A stretch of DNA of 64,000 nt from NCBI GenBank assembly GCA_963665085.2, contig CAXXXS010000001.1, forward strand, positions 3,224,001 to 3,288,000, given 5' to 3'. Each line of letters begins with the position of its first letter. The stretch's first letter is position 1. The notes below the pieces were generated by a model that worked only from the letters and a program-made list of their open reading frames with translations, was not told where the DNA came from and searched no databases. This document shows, piece by piece, positions 1-8,901 of the stretch. A program made the translations under genes and the position numbers. Origin of the DNA: G963665085 sp963665085 (GTDB taxonomy: Bacteria; Bacteroidota; Bacteroidia; Bacteroidales; JAAAOM01).

Positions 1-9
1 TACGTTTAT

Positions 10-1218
10 TTAATTTTCTGAATCAATAATCTTTTTAAGAAAGAAGAAAAGCGATGAGGCAAAAACTAAAACTCCCGTCATCGTATACCATGTTATAGCA
101 AAGCCATAGTTATCAACCAACTCCATCCCCAGGTAAGGGCCAACAATATGTCCACAACTAAAAGCAATTGTGTAAAGTGCCATATAATCTCCCGAGCGTC
201 CTTTTTCTGCCCTGTTTAAAGCAAGTCTGTTTAGAAAAGGGAAGTTTGTCATTTCTCCAAACGTTATAAATAGGATGCTTATTATTAAAATATAGTTACC
301 AGAAGAAAGATTGAAAACAAAGAAACTTGCCGCAATCAGTAATGTGCTTATCATTAATATTCTGTATATTGAAAAGTTGGGGCGTTCCAGGTATTTAATT
401 ATAGGCATTTCAGTAAAAAAGATTATTAATCCATTCATTGCCATTAAATATCCAATTTGTTCTTCGGAAAGGAAATGAATATCTCTAAAGTATAGTGGTA
501 TTGTTGAGAATAATTGTAAAAAGGCAAATGCAATTAAGAAAACAATTAATATAAAAAGTAGATACGGAATGTCTTTATAGGGAGACTTTTGATTTCCGCT
601 GGATTGACTTTTAGCATCATTCCGGGCTTGTTTTTTATCTAATAGTTTTAAAAATACTAAACCGGCAGCTATACATGTAATTCCATCTACCCAAAATAAA
701 CCATTATAACTTAATCGTGTTATAATTATTCCTCCCAGTGCAGGTCCCACAGAAAATCCCAGGTTAATAGCTAATCTAATTAAAGTAACTGCCCGGGTCC
801 TATTTTCGGGTTTGCTATATGCATTAATTGCTACATATACAGCCGGCCTGAAGCTATCATTAATAACCATTAATAGGAAAATGCTTATGCAGAAACCAAT
901 AAATGTGCTAATTAATTGTAAGATGATAAAAGAAAAACCAGAAAAAATAAGACTGAAAACAATTACAGGATAAAAACCAATTCTATCGGTTATCTTTCCT
1001 CCAATAAAAGAACCAACAGCAGATCCTATTCCAAACATAGCCATGATTATACCTACTTGTTTTAAATCAAATCCTAGATCCTTAGTTAGGTATAACGACA
1101 AAAACGGTATTACCATAGAACCTGCTCTGTTTATCAGGGTAACAAGGGCAAGCCACCAAACTTCCTTTCGGAATCCAGTGTAGGAATTAATATAATGATA
1201 ATAAAATTTTAATAACAT
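10..1218 (-). CDS. MFS transporter
   Basis: Major facilitator superfamily permease of about 402 residues with roughly 12 hydrophobic segments, so an inner-membrane secondary transporter. Visible family features are the loop after TM2 (GSFIGGKITDRIG, matching the GxxxDRxGRR-type motif A) and a polar central linker near residues 190-210 (KKQARNDAKSQSSGNQK). The open frame extends upstream to a TTG-type codon at 1323. I chose the internal ATG at 1218 because the extension is charged, unlike MFS proteins, and contains a T-flanked hairpin (1222-1253). Substrate cannot be told; drug or sugar efflux types are equally possible. It lies last in a minus-strand series after DUF456 but is probably transcribed separately. 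Confidence 0.85.
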   Translation of the reverse strand: MLLKFYYHYINSYTGFRKEVWWLALVTLINRAGSMVIPFLSLYLTKDLGFDLKQVGIIMAMFGIGSAVGSFIGGKITDRIGFYPVIVFSLIFSGFSFIILQLISTFIGFCISIFLLMVINDSFRPAVYVAINAYSKPENRTRAVTLIRLAINLGFSVGPALGGIIITRLSYNGLFWVDGITCIAAGLVFLKLLDKKQARNDAKSQSSGNQKSPYKDIPYLLFILIVFLIAFAFLQLFSTIPLYFRDIHFLSEEQIGYLMAMNGLIIFFTEMPIIKYLERPNFSIYRILMISTLLIAASFFVFNLSSGNYILIISILFITFGEMTNFPFLNRLALNRAEKGRSGDYMALYTIAFSCGHIVGPYLGMELVDNYGFAITWYTMTGVLVFASSLFFFLKKIIDSEN

Positions 1219-1221
1219 ACT

Positions 1222-1253
1222 AAAAATCCAGCATTTAGCTGGATGATTTTTTT
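1222..1253 (-). terminator. T-flanked hairpin upstream of the MFS gene
   Basis: The arms ATCCAGC (1226-1232) and GCTGGAT (1238-1244) pair around a 5-base loop. A run of five T follows on the minus strand and a longer T run on the plus strand. It looks like a bidirectional or minus-strand intrinsic terminator closing the DUF456 transcript, just before the ATG chosen for the MFS gene. Confidence 0.5.
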
Positions 1254-1383
1254 TATTGTTTAAAAATATATTTTGAAAAATTTGTTTCTTATTGGATATG
1301 ATCTGTTTATTTACTACCAACAAATTTAGTTCAATCTATTGAGTAATTGGTGTCTTTTTTGAAAGTTAATTGAGAAAAGTAAA

Positions 1384-1881
1384 TTAAAAATGAGAAACTA
1401 CTTCTTTAACAAAGTAGAAAGTCATAACCAAAGAAGCAATTAATTTAATTCCAGACCCCATCAAAAATCCAAGAAAAGATCCAACCCCAGCTTTAAATGC
1501 TTTATTTGAGTTCTGACCTGCTATTAATTCTCCAATTACAGCTCCTAAGAATGGGCCTATTAAAATGCTGGTAAAAGCACTTAACGGAGAAAAGAATAGT
1601 CCAATAACAAGGCCTATTGTAGCACCCCAAACTCCCGCTTTTGAGCCTCCATATCTTTTTGTTCCCCAGAGAGGAACGACAAAATCGAGAATCGTTACAG
1701 CCGCAGCAACTATTGCCATCACAATCAGAAACTCAGTGGTGAAATCAAACCTATCGGAGAAATTGATAATAAGTAACCCCATGAAACTAATTGGTGGACC
1801 TGGAATTACAGGTAGGACACAACCAATTATTCCTACAATCATAAGAGCAGATGCCAGAATTAATAATAAAATATTAATCAT
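1384..1881 (-). CDS. DUF456 family membrane protein
   Basis: Small integral membrane protein of about 165 residues in the DUF456 family, whose function is unknown. The characteristic N-terminal hairpin is visible: a hydrophobic helix followed by GCVLPVIPGPPISF. Glycine-rich transmembrane segments follow (GVWGATIGLVIGLFF, GPFLGAVIGELIAG). The open frame could start at 1911, but those ten extra codons overlap the strong terminator at 1899-1938, so the ATG at 1881 is more likely. It follows the V-ATPase operon on the same strand but is separated from it by that terminator, so co-expression is not implied. Confidence 0.85.
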   Translation of the reverse strand: MINILLLILASALMIVGIIGCVLPVIPGPPISFMGLLIINFSDRFDFTTEFLIVMAIVAAAVTILDFVVPLWGTKRYGGSKAGVWGATIGLVIGLFFSPLSAFTSILIGPFLGAVIGELIAGQNSNKAFKAGVGSFLGFLMGSGIKLIASLVMTFYFVKEVVSHF

Positions 1882-1898
1882 AATGGGGCTAATATATA

Positions 1899-1938
1899 AA
1901 AAATCCTCCACTGTTTGTTCAATACAGGGAGGATTTTT
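1899..1938 (-). terminator. Intrinsic terminator of the V-ATPase operon
   Basis: The inverted repeat AAAAATCCTCC (1899-1909) / GGAGGATTTTT (1928-1938) is extended inward by CTGT/ACAG pairing. It gives a long stem with T runs on both strands. It lies immediately after the stop of the K subunit and overlaps the first codons of the longest DUF456 reading frame. Confidence 0.8.
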
Positions 1939-1968
1939 AGTTATATTTTTTTATAGGTATACTGTAAA

Positions 1969-2421
1969 CTAAGCTGCGATAGCGCCGTTTATTAGAATAA
2001 CAACTAGAAGTCCTAAGATAGCATAAAGCTCAGGGAATACACCAAGAATCATAGTGTTACCGAAAACTTTAAAACCAGAACCGATAGCTGAAATACCATT
2101 AGCACAGATTTGACCTTGTCTGATTCCTGAAAATAAACCAGACAATCCCATAATTAATCCTGCACCAAAAACAGCAGCAGCTTCTCCCCAACCCATTGTA
2201 TTACTAAGTGCACCTTGCATTACAAAGAATCCAACAAAACCATAAAGGCCTTGTGTACTAGGAAGAGCTGATAATACCATATAGTTACCAAATGATTCAG
2301 GGTCTTTTTTCATTGCCCCAATCGCTGCATTACCGCTGATTGATACTCCGTAAATACTACCAATACCAGCTAGTACAACCATAAAAACTATCCCAATATA
2401 AGCTAAAACTATTGCTTCCAT
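1969..2421 (-). CDS. ntpK: V-type ATPase subunit K (rotor ring proteolipid)
   Basis: Membrane rotor subunit of 150 residues with four transmembrane helices (two fused hairpins), as in NtpK/AtpK proteins. The ion-carrying carboxylate is Glu131 in FPELYAIL; the first hairpin has Gln57 in LPSTQG at the equivalent place. Leu53, Thr56, Gln57, Gln102 and Glu131 all sit at a constant offset of eight from the sodium ligands I remember for Enterococcus hirae NtpK (Leu61, Thr64, Gln65, Gln110, Glu139). This suggests a sodium-coupled enzyme. It is the last gene of the operon E-DUF2764-A-B-D-I-K and is followed by a terminator. Confidence 0.93.
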   Translation of the reverse strand: MEAIVLAYIGIVFMVVLAGIGSIYGVSISGNAAIGAMKKDPESFGNYMVLSALPSTQGLYGFVGFFVMQGALSNTMGWGEAAAVFGAGLIMGLSGLFSGIRQGQICANGISAIGSGFKVFGNTMILGVFPELYAILGLLVVILINGAIAA

Positions 2422-2461
2422 ACTATTTGACTTTTGTTAGTTAAATTTAAATTTCTATTTT

Positions 2462-4267
2462 TTAATATTTCTTAAAAGGTTCATATTTTTTTCCGCCACC
2501 CATAAATCCTGCGTTTTTATAGAATTCAACAAAGGTTAAACGGAGTGGGTGAACAAATGATCCAAGCGCTGCCATAAAAAAGTTCAGGCTATGACCAAAT
2601 GCCAATATTAATATCATTACAAGTTGACGAACAACTATTGTATCCGGACTCAAATCAACTGCCAATGTATTAAAAACATTACCAAGGATTGCACTTGAGA
2701 TACCTAAAGCAAACAAACGTATGTAGGATAACACATCTCCTAAAAGTCCGGATGCAATTCCATAAGAATCCCATAAGCCCGTACCAAAATTCAATAAAGG
2801 ATTTTTGCCTGGAGTGTTATAAAAGAATGCAGGAATACCTCCTATTATAAAAGTGATTAAAGCCAATTTATTACCTAATTCAGCTGGGATAATCCCTTGG
2901 CTTGCCATGCCATAGAAAGGTATAGTAAACATTACTATTATAATCCATCCGTATTGTGATATTGAATATTTGAAACCATAGACTTTTGCTTTGTTAGCAG
3001 CATTAATAAACATACCGAATATTACCTGAATATAACCAAGAGCTAATGCAAGCATCATCATCTGGTTGGTATCTAAGATGTAATTTTTATAACTATCCAA
3101 CCAAGGCCATGACTCTTCAGCAAACATTATCCCAAAGCAAGTACCTCCAACAATACCCATTATTGTAGTTGCAATACCCAGGTACATTCCTAACTTCAGA
3201 AAAGGTTTAACCTTCGGAGAAGCTTTGAATAAACCTATTATTGTACCAATTGTAATCAACAAACCATAACCAGCATCTCCCAGGCAGAAACCAAAGAAAA
3301 GCATGTAAAAAGGAGCAAAGAAAGGAGTAAGATCCAGTTCTTTATAGTTCGGGAATGTATATAATTCACCGATTACTTCAAATAACTTTGAAAAGCCATT
3401 ATTCTTTAATTTAATAGGAACGCTATCCTCTTTTGTTGGTTTATCACATTCGTAATAAACACCTTCTTCTTCAAGGAATTTATTAATATTTTCTACTGTT
3501 TCTTCAGGAGCCCAAGCCTCCAGGATCATCAGCTTATTTTCTGCTTCAGAAGTGGTGTTCAATACAACTTTTTCAAATTTAAAAGAGGCATCCAGTTTCT
3601 CTCTGTAATCTTTAAGGGAGTCAATGTTTTTTGCTGCAAAATCATCAAAAATATTTTCTGTTTTTGATAATATTCCTTTAACCTCTTCTATTTCTGAGTT
3701 TAGTTGACTAATCGATTTTTCAGGCTTTTTAACCTCTTCTGCATCAACGTCAATATCGATATCCTGATTGTTGACCGTAACAAAATATGTCTGTCCACTG
3801 ATTTCATTTATTTTAAATGCATTATAATCAGTTTCCCATCTTTCTTCAAATTTTTTGGAATTTGCTATGAAGAATCGTAATGAGAATCCTTTGGATACAA
3901 GCTTTTCAATGCCATCCATATCAAACTCGCCCCAAGGTTCAACAGTCTGAATATCTTTTTCTAAAGAAGCAAGTTGCTGAGTGTATAATTCTGAGTCGTA
4001 CCTTATTTCCTCAATCTCTTCAAGGATTGATAAACCATTCTCTTGTTTAACACCTTCCTGTTTCTCAGCTTTCCTCTTTTCAAGAAATTTAATAATTGTT
4101 GATAAACGATAGATGAGTTGATATTTCTCTCTCAGTGATTCATCCTCAAGTTCACCCCCTGTTTTCTCATTTACATGAAGGATTCCCAATTCCTGGAGTT
4201 TCTCAAGGAAATCTCTGTATTCCTTGTGGTAAACAAGGAATGTGTATTTCTTCATTGGAACTATCAT
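2462..4267 (-). CDS. ntpI: V-type ATPase subunit I (a-subunit, ion channel stator)
   Basis: Stator membrane subunit of 601 residues. The N-terminal half (about 1-310) is soluble and coiled-coil-like with many Glu/Lys heptads. The C-terminal half holds seven or eight transmembrane helices containing the family landmarks FFGFCLGDAGYGL, LGDVLSYIRLFALGISS (essential Arg of the half-channels) and the final GHSLNFFMAALGSFVHPLRL. It provides the path by which ions reach the K ring. The start overlaps the end of subunit D by four bases, indicating translational coupling. Confidence 0.95.
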   Translation of the reverse strand: MIVPMKKYTFLVYHKEYRDFLEKLQELGILHVNEKTGGELEDESLREKYQLIYRLSTIIKFLEKRKAEKQEGVKQENGLSILEEIEEIRYDSELYTQQLASLEKDIQTVEPWGEFDMDGIEKLVSKGFSLRFFIANSKKFEERWETDYNAFKINEISGQTYFVTVNNQDIDIDVDAEEVKKPEKSISQLNSEIEEVKGILSKTENIFDDFAAKNIDSLKDYREKLDASFKFEKVVLNTTSEAENKLMILEAWAPEETVENINKFLEEEGVYYECDKPTKEDSVPIKLKNNGFSKLFEVIGELYTFPNYKELDLTPFFAPFYMLFFGFCLGDAGYGLLITIGTIIGLFKASPKVKPFLKLGMYLGIATTIMGIVGGTCFGIMFAEESWPWLDSYKNYILDTNQMMMLALALGYIQVIFGMFINAANKAKVYGFKYSISQYGWIIIVMFTIPFYGMASQGIIPAELGNKLALITFIIGGIPAFFYNTPGKNPLLNFGTGLWDSYGIASGLLGDVLSYIRLFALGISSAILGNVFNTLAVDLSPDTIVVRQLVMILILAFGHSLNFFMAALGSFVHPLRLTFVEFYKNAGFMGGGKKYEPFKKY

Positions 4268-4869
4268 GATGCAACCTCCTCCATTTGTTGTTGACGGGAC
4301 TTAACAATTTTTTGTGCCGCTTTTGAAAGGTTTTCTTCATCTTCCATAAAACGTTTAATTTTACGGATTGCATCTTCAAAACCAGGAATTTGAACTTTTT
4401 CAAACAAGTTTACCTTTTGCGTAGTCTTTTTTCTTGAATGATCAAGTAATTCCATTTTTTTCTTAAAGACTTCTCTTTCGATAGCTACCTCTGCCAGTCT
4501 TTTCAGTAAAGAGACACCATCGAGGTACCATTTGGGTTTGTTAAAGATACTGAATTTCTTGAGATGAAAATTGATACCTTCCAATACAGGTGTTTTTACT
4601 CCCGCAATTTTTTTGATTGAAAGATTAACCTCTTCTATTGAAAGAAGCGAAGTGTCGAAATCGCCCCAGATAGCTATTTGATCGTCAAGATTTTTAATTT
4701 CGTTTTCCAACTCTGTATTGAGTTCGGTCATCCGATCTTTAGCTCTTTTTACTTCAACACGAAGAGCAGATTCCTTATTTTTAAGTGTAGGAAGAGCCCT
4801 TTTACGGACTTTGAGCTGCTTTTCGAGCGTCTGAAGCGATGTTTTATTATATTGAAATTTTATTGCCAT
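4264..4869 (-). CDS. ntpD: V-type ATPase subunit D (central shaft)
   Basis: Central rotor stalk protein of 201 residues. It is predicted to be nearly all helical, with an N-terminal FQYNKTSLQTLEKQLKVRKRALPTLK segment and a long C-terminal coiled coil (FEKVQIPGFEDAIRKIKRF), typical of V-ATPase D subunits that reach into the A3B3 head. It ends overlapping subunit I by four bases. An 87-base gap carrying short palindromic repeats separates it from subunit B, so it may be partly uncoupled from the upstream genes. Confidence 0.92.
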   Translation of the reverse strand: MAIKFQYNKTSLQTLEKQLKVRKRALPTLKNKESALRVEVKRAKDRMTELNTELENEIKNLDDQIAIWGDFDTSLLSIEEVNLSIKKIAGVKTPVLEGINFHLKKFSIFNKPKWYLDGVSLLKRLAEVAIEREVFKKKMELLDHSRKKTTQKVNLFEKVQIPGFEDAIRKIKRFMEDEENLSKAAQKIVKSRQQQMEEVAS

Positions 4870-4880
4870 GTTTCGTAGTT

Positions 4881-4952
4881 GAAAGTGATAAGTGATAAAT
4901 GATAAGTATTAAAAGATTTAACTTATTACTTTTCACTTTTTAACTTATTACT
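4881..4952. repeat. Short degenerate tandem/inverted repeat between subunits D and B
   Basis: On the plus strand, units like AAGTGATAAGTGATAAATGATAAG (given here in parts: AAGTGATAA, GTGATAAATG) are followed after a short loop by their complement (ACTTATTACTTTTCACTT). A long imperfect stem-loop can form inside the operon. It may be a dispersed genomic repeat or a processing/attenuation site that adjusts D-I-K expression relative to A-B. Confidence 0.55.
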
Positions 4953-4956
4953 AATC

Positions 4957-6279
4957 CTAATCTTCCGGCCAATATTTATCTACTAATTCTTGTTTAATAG
5001 AAACTTCTTCCGGTTTAAAGTGCTTTTTAAATAAAGACCAACCTGTACTAAGCATTTGATCAATTTCTACGTTAACATCAATTGCCAGTAGTTTATCAGA
5101 ATAATCTTTTGCGAAATTCAAACTACGTTGATCGTAATCTGTTAAGTCGAAACCGTTTTCTAGTTTTGTTTTCGCATTTGCAGCATCAGCAAAAAGACGG
5201 ATCGAAGTGTTCATAACTTGAGGGTGATCCTCTCTTGTCTTCTTACCAATAACAAGTTGTTTCAAACGAGAAAGACTACGGAATGGGTCAACAATAACTT
5301 TTCCGATATCAGTATCTTTTCTTAAGAACAACTGACCTTCTGTAATATATCCAGTGTTATCAGGAATAGCATGAGTAATATCACCGCCAGAAAGTGTTGT
5401 TACAGCAATAATTGTTATTGAACCTCCTTCTGGGAACTGAACTGCTTTTTCATAAATTTTAGCTAAATCACTATAAAGTGAACCAGGCATACTGTCTTTC
5501 GAAGGAATTTGATCCATACGGTTTGATACGATACTTAATGCATCAGCATAAAGAGTCATATCGGTTAGAAGTACAAGAACTGATTCATTTTTGTCTACAG
5601 CAAAATATTCAGCAGCTGTCAATGCCATATCAGGAACAAGTAACCTTTCAACAGGAGGGTTGTCAGTTGTATTTACAAAACTGATAATCCTGTCAAGCGC
5701 ACCTGCATTATCAAATACATTTTTAAAGAAAAGGTAATCATCGTTTGTAAGCCCCATTCCTCCAAGGATAATTTTATCTGCTTTTGCACGAAGGGCAACC
5801 ATTGCCATTACCTGGTTAAAAGGTTGATCCGGGTCAGCAAAGAATGGGATTTTCTGGCCAGACACCAATGTATTATTCAAGTCGATTCCTGCAATACCTG
5901 TAGCAATAAGCTCAGAAGGTTGTTTTCTTCTAACAGGGTTTACAGAAGGACCTCCAATTTCTCTCTCTTCTCCTTCAATTGCTGGACCACCATCAATTGG
6001 TTCCCCGAATGGATTAAAGAACCTTCCTGAAAGTTGATCACTAACTTTCACAGTTGGTGCTTTGCCAAGAAAAGTTACCTCTGCATTCGTAGGAATACCT
6101 TCTGTCCCCCCAAAAACCTGTAGGGTAACCGAATTTCCCATGATTTTTACAACCTGGGCTAATTTCCCGTTAACAACAGCAAGTTCGTCGTTTCCAACTC
6201 CGGTAGCATCAAGCGTACAAGTAGCTTTTGTTAACTGTGTTATTTTTGTATATATTTTTTGAAATGCTTTTGTTTCCAT
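4957..6279 (-). CDS. ntpB: V-type ATPase subunit B (non-catalytic)
   Basis: Regulatory head subunit of 440 residues. It has the RecA-like fold of the alpha/beta family but lacks a true Walker A: the equivalent loop reads SGQKIPFFADPD, as in B subunits. Other landmarks are the N-terminal beta-barrel (GRFFNPFGEPIDGGP), GGMGLTNDDYLFF, and SGGDITHAIPDNTGYITEGQ near residue 300, which also defines B subunits. It alternates with A in the A3B3 hexamer. Its start abuts the A stop codon (shared base 6279), so translation is coupled. Confidence 0.95.
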   Translation of the reverse strand: METKAFQKIYTKITQLTKATCTLDATGVGNDELAVVNGKLAQVVKIMGNSVTLQVFGGTEGIPTNAEVTFLGKAPTVKVSDQLSGRFFNPFGEPIDGGPAIEGEEREIGGPSVNPVRRKQPSELIATGIAGIDLNNTLVSGQKIPFFADPDQPFNQVMAMVALRAKADKIILGGMGLTNDDYLFFKNVFDNAGALDRIISFVNTTDNPPVERLLVPDMALTAAEYFAVDKNESVLVLLTDMTLYADALSIVSNRMDQIPSKDSMPGSLYSDLAKIYEKAVQFPEGGSITIIAVTTLSGGDITHAIPDNTGYITEGQLFLRKDTDIGKVIVDPFRSLSRLKQLVIGKKTREDHPQVMNTSIRLFADAANAKTKLENGFDLTDYDQRSLNFAKDYSDKLLAIDVNVEIDQMLSTGWSLFKKHFKPEEVSIKQELVDKYWPED

Positions 6280-8036
6280 TATGCAGCCTTTCTTTCTTCA
6301 ATAATTGATGATAACTCTTTTTCTAATGTGTTGAATTTATCAGACTGGAATTCTGAGTAGTTCATTTGCTTTAAATGGTTGATAATCCTTTTGAAATAAA
6401 TATCAACATCTGCGAATGATTCAAAATTAAAATCAGTATGACAAATATCCAAGACCATATCTAACATATATTGTTGACGTTCGATAGGTGTTGATTGATC
6501 AATTTTGTCAAATGCATCTTGCTGTAAAATAACAAAATCAATAACCTCCGATTTCCAGAAAGAAATATGATAATCAACAGGAACACCGTCATCACCAAGG
6601 ATGTTGATTTGTTCACTGATTTCTTTACCCCTTAGTAACAATGTTTTGGCATCATTTACTTTGCCTGTCCATTTAGAATCAATTTTATCTTTAAGATATT
6701 CTTCGAATTCAGGATACTCAAGGTATTTTGAGTAACTATCGATTGGATCTACCGCAGGATATCTTTTACTGTCTGCTCGTCCCTGTGCCAATGCATAGAA
6801 ACAACGAGCAGCTTTTTTAGTAGATTCTGTCACAGGTTCTTTAAGGTTACCACCAGCTGGTGATACAGTACCAATAAATGTGATAGAACCAGATTCACCG
6901 TTATTTAGAACAACATATCCAGCTCGTGCATAGAAGTTAGAAATTACTGCTGATAAATCCATTGGGAATGCATCCTGTCCAGGAAGTTCTTCAAGACGGT
7001 TAGACATTTCCCTAAGTGCTTGTGCCCAACGGGAAGTAGAGTCAGCAAGCATCAAAGCTTTTAGTCCCATTGAACGGTAGTATTCTGCAAGAGTCATTGC
7101 TGTGTATACAGACGCTTCCCTTGCCGCAACCGGCATGTTTGATGTATTCGCGATAATTGTTGTACGTTCAATCAGTTTTTTTCCTGTTCTTACGTCTTCC
7201 AATTCAGGGAACTCAGTAAAGATTTCAACAACCTCGTTTGCACGTTCGCCACAAGCAGCAAAAATTACTATATCGGCTTCTGCTTGTTTTGAAATGGCAT
7301 GCTGAAGTACTGTTTTACCTGCACCAAACGGCCCTGGTATAAATCCTGTCCCTCCTTCTACAATTGGATTTAGAGTATCAATTGTACGAACACCTGTTTC
7401 CAGTAGTTTAAATGGTCTTGGCTTTTCTTTAAATGCTGTAATTGCAATTTTAACAGGCCATTTTTGAGTCATTGTTACAGATACTTCCTGATTGTTTTCA
7501 TCGAGAAGCATTGCTATTGTGTCTTCAATAGTGTATTCACCCTCTCCAACTACGGACTTAACTGTGTATGAGCCTTTAAAGATAAAAGGGACCATGATTT
7601 TATGAGGCATCCCATTTTCATCAACTTCACCCAGCCAGGATGCAGCTTCTACTGTATCTCCAGGTTTTGCAATAGGTTTGAATTGCCACTTTTTATCCAC
7701 ATCTAATGGATGCGTGTATTCTCCTCGTTTTAGGAAAACTCCCTCCATTTTATCCAGGTCGTTTTGAAGACCATCGTAGTTTTTTGACAGGATTCCTGGC
7801 CCTAGGGTTACTTCAAGCATGTGACCAACAAAATCAACTTCATCACCGATTTTTAGTCCTCTAGTGCTTTCAAAAACCTGGGCATACGCATCTTTTCCAA
7901 TTACCTTAATAACCTCGGCCATTAATTGGGTTTCAGAAAGTTTAATAAAACAGATTTCGTTTTGCGAAACCGGCCCATCAACTTCTATAATAACCAGGTT
8001 TGCTATAATTCCGTTTACTTTTCCTTTTGTTGACAT
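6279..8036 (-). CDS. ntpA: V-type ATPase subunit A (catalytic)
   Basis: Catalytic head subunit of 585 residues, the usual bacterial/archaeal length. The Walker A loop GPFGAGKTVLQ is near residue 235, the Walker B region ALMLADSTSRWAQALREMS near 325, and the A-specific insertion (about residues 110-190) precedes the nucleotide domain. GRADSKRYPAVDPIDSYS near residue 420 is another A-subunit hallmark. It hydrolyses or makes ATP at the A/B interface. It is four bases from DUF2764 upstream and touches subunit B downstream. Confidence 0.96.
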   Translation of the reverse strand: MSTKGKVNGIIANLVIIEVDGPVSQNEICFIKLSETQLMAEVIKVIGKDAYAQVFESTRGLKIGDEVDFVGHMLEVTLGPGILSKNYDGLQNDLDKMEGVFLKRGEYTHPLDVDKKWQFKPIAKPGDTVEAASWLGEVDENGMPHKIMVPFIFKGSYTVKSVVGEGEYTIEDTIAMLLDENNQEVSVTMTQKWPVKIAITAFKEKPRPFKLLETGVRTIDTLNPIVEGGTGFIPGPFGAGKTVLQHAISKQAEADIVIFAACGERANEVVEIFTEFPELEDVRTGKKLIERTTIIANTSNMPVAAREASVYTAMTLAEYYRSMGLKALMLADSTSRWAQALREMSNRLEELPGQDAFPMDLSAVISNFYARAGYVVLNNGESGSITFIGTVSPAGGNLKEPVTESTKKAARCFYALAQGRADSKRYPAVDPIDSYSKYLEYPEFEEYLKDKIDSKWTGKVNDAKTLLLRGKEISEQINILGDDGVPVDYHISFWKSEVIDFVILQQDAFDKIDQSTPIERQQYMLDMVLDICHTDFNFESFADVDIYFKRIINHLKQMNYSEFQSDKFNTLEKELSSIIEERKAA

Positions 8037-8040
8037 ATTG

Positions 8041-8898
8041 TTATTTCTTTAATAAAAATTCTTCTGGGAACTCATAACTAGACTCTAGTTTGGAAAGTGC
8101 TTCCCGGAAGGTTTTTTCACCATTTTCTTTGCTGAGTTTTAGCCAGCGTTCTAATATTGTTAGTTTAATAAGATATCCAAATACTTTTTCGATGTCAAAA
8201 TAGTGAAAGAAGGTATTGTCATCAATAAAATTCCATTTTAGTAAATCAATCTTTTTTTCTTTCTCCAGAATATTGTCTGTTTCTGATATCCTGACAAGTT
8301 GATCGAAATAATCTATTAGAAGGTTTAATCCAAAATCTTTTGCTCCTGATTCGCGGAGTTGATTGGAAATCTCATTGTCGCCTATTACATTCTCTTTTAC
8401 ATCAAGATTATATTTCCGGCAATTGAGTGCAGTTAATATATTTGATACATTCATTTCAAACTGGAAATAATCTCGGACGAAATCATTTTTAGTTTTTAGA
8501 ATATAATCGTAATACAAACTTATTAACTGATTTTCCCAAGAAAGATCTTTGATTACAGGGGCATCGTTATAATATCCCTGGATGAAAGGGATAAAATATT
8601 CCGGGATCTGCGTATTGATATTATTTTCTTCTTCTTTAAGCAAGGCAATAACTTCTTCGAAATCGCTTTTGTCAAGATTTCCAAGATTTGAGAATTCAGC
8701 ATTCTCATCAACAAGATACTTTAAAAGATTCTGGTTATCAATACTACTGAAGTACAACTTTATGAGATTGTAATCTTCGGGAAGAAGATTGTTGGCTAAT
8801 TCAGCCTTGTACGCTTCTATGCTTATCTGGCTTTTAGCATCGTCAAAAAGTATATCTGGCAGCCCTGAAATTAAATAATAGTAATTGTTGCTTGCCAT
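8041..8898 (-). CDS. DUF2764 protein, V-ATPase-associated
   Basis: Protein of 285 residues, mostly helical and acidic, with no transmembrane segment. It starts NNYYYLISGLPDILFDDAK, which I recognise as the DUF2764 family. The gene occurs in Bacteroidota, spirochete and chlamydia-type V-ATPase operons at the place where subunit C would be expected. The likely role, inferred from position and helical character, is that of the C (or d) subunit linking the rotor shaft to the K ring. It is wedged between E and A with gaps of three and four bases, so it is tightly co-translated. No direct sequence similarity to subunit C can be claimed by eye. Confidence 0.85.
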   Translation of the reverse strand: MASNNYYYLISGLPDILFDDAKSQISIEAYKAELANNLLPEDYNLIKLYFSSIDNQNLLKYLVDENAEFSNLGNLDKSDFEEVIALLKEEENNINTQIPEYFIPFIQGYYNDAPVIKDLSWENQLISLYYDYILKTKNDFVRDYFQFEMNVSNILTALNCRKYNLDVKENVIGDNEISNQLRESGAKDFGLNLLIDYFDQLVRISETDNILEKEKKIDLLKWNFIDDNTFFHYFDIEKVFGYLIKLTILERWLKLSKENGEKTFREALSKLESSYEFPEEFLLKK

Positions 8899-8901
8899 AA
8901 G

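Noticed and set aside
1565..1972. 135-codon plus-strand frame opposite DUF456
   Set aside because: Antisense to a clear DUF456 gene; the translation has no family pattern and crosses a terminator.
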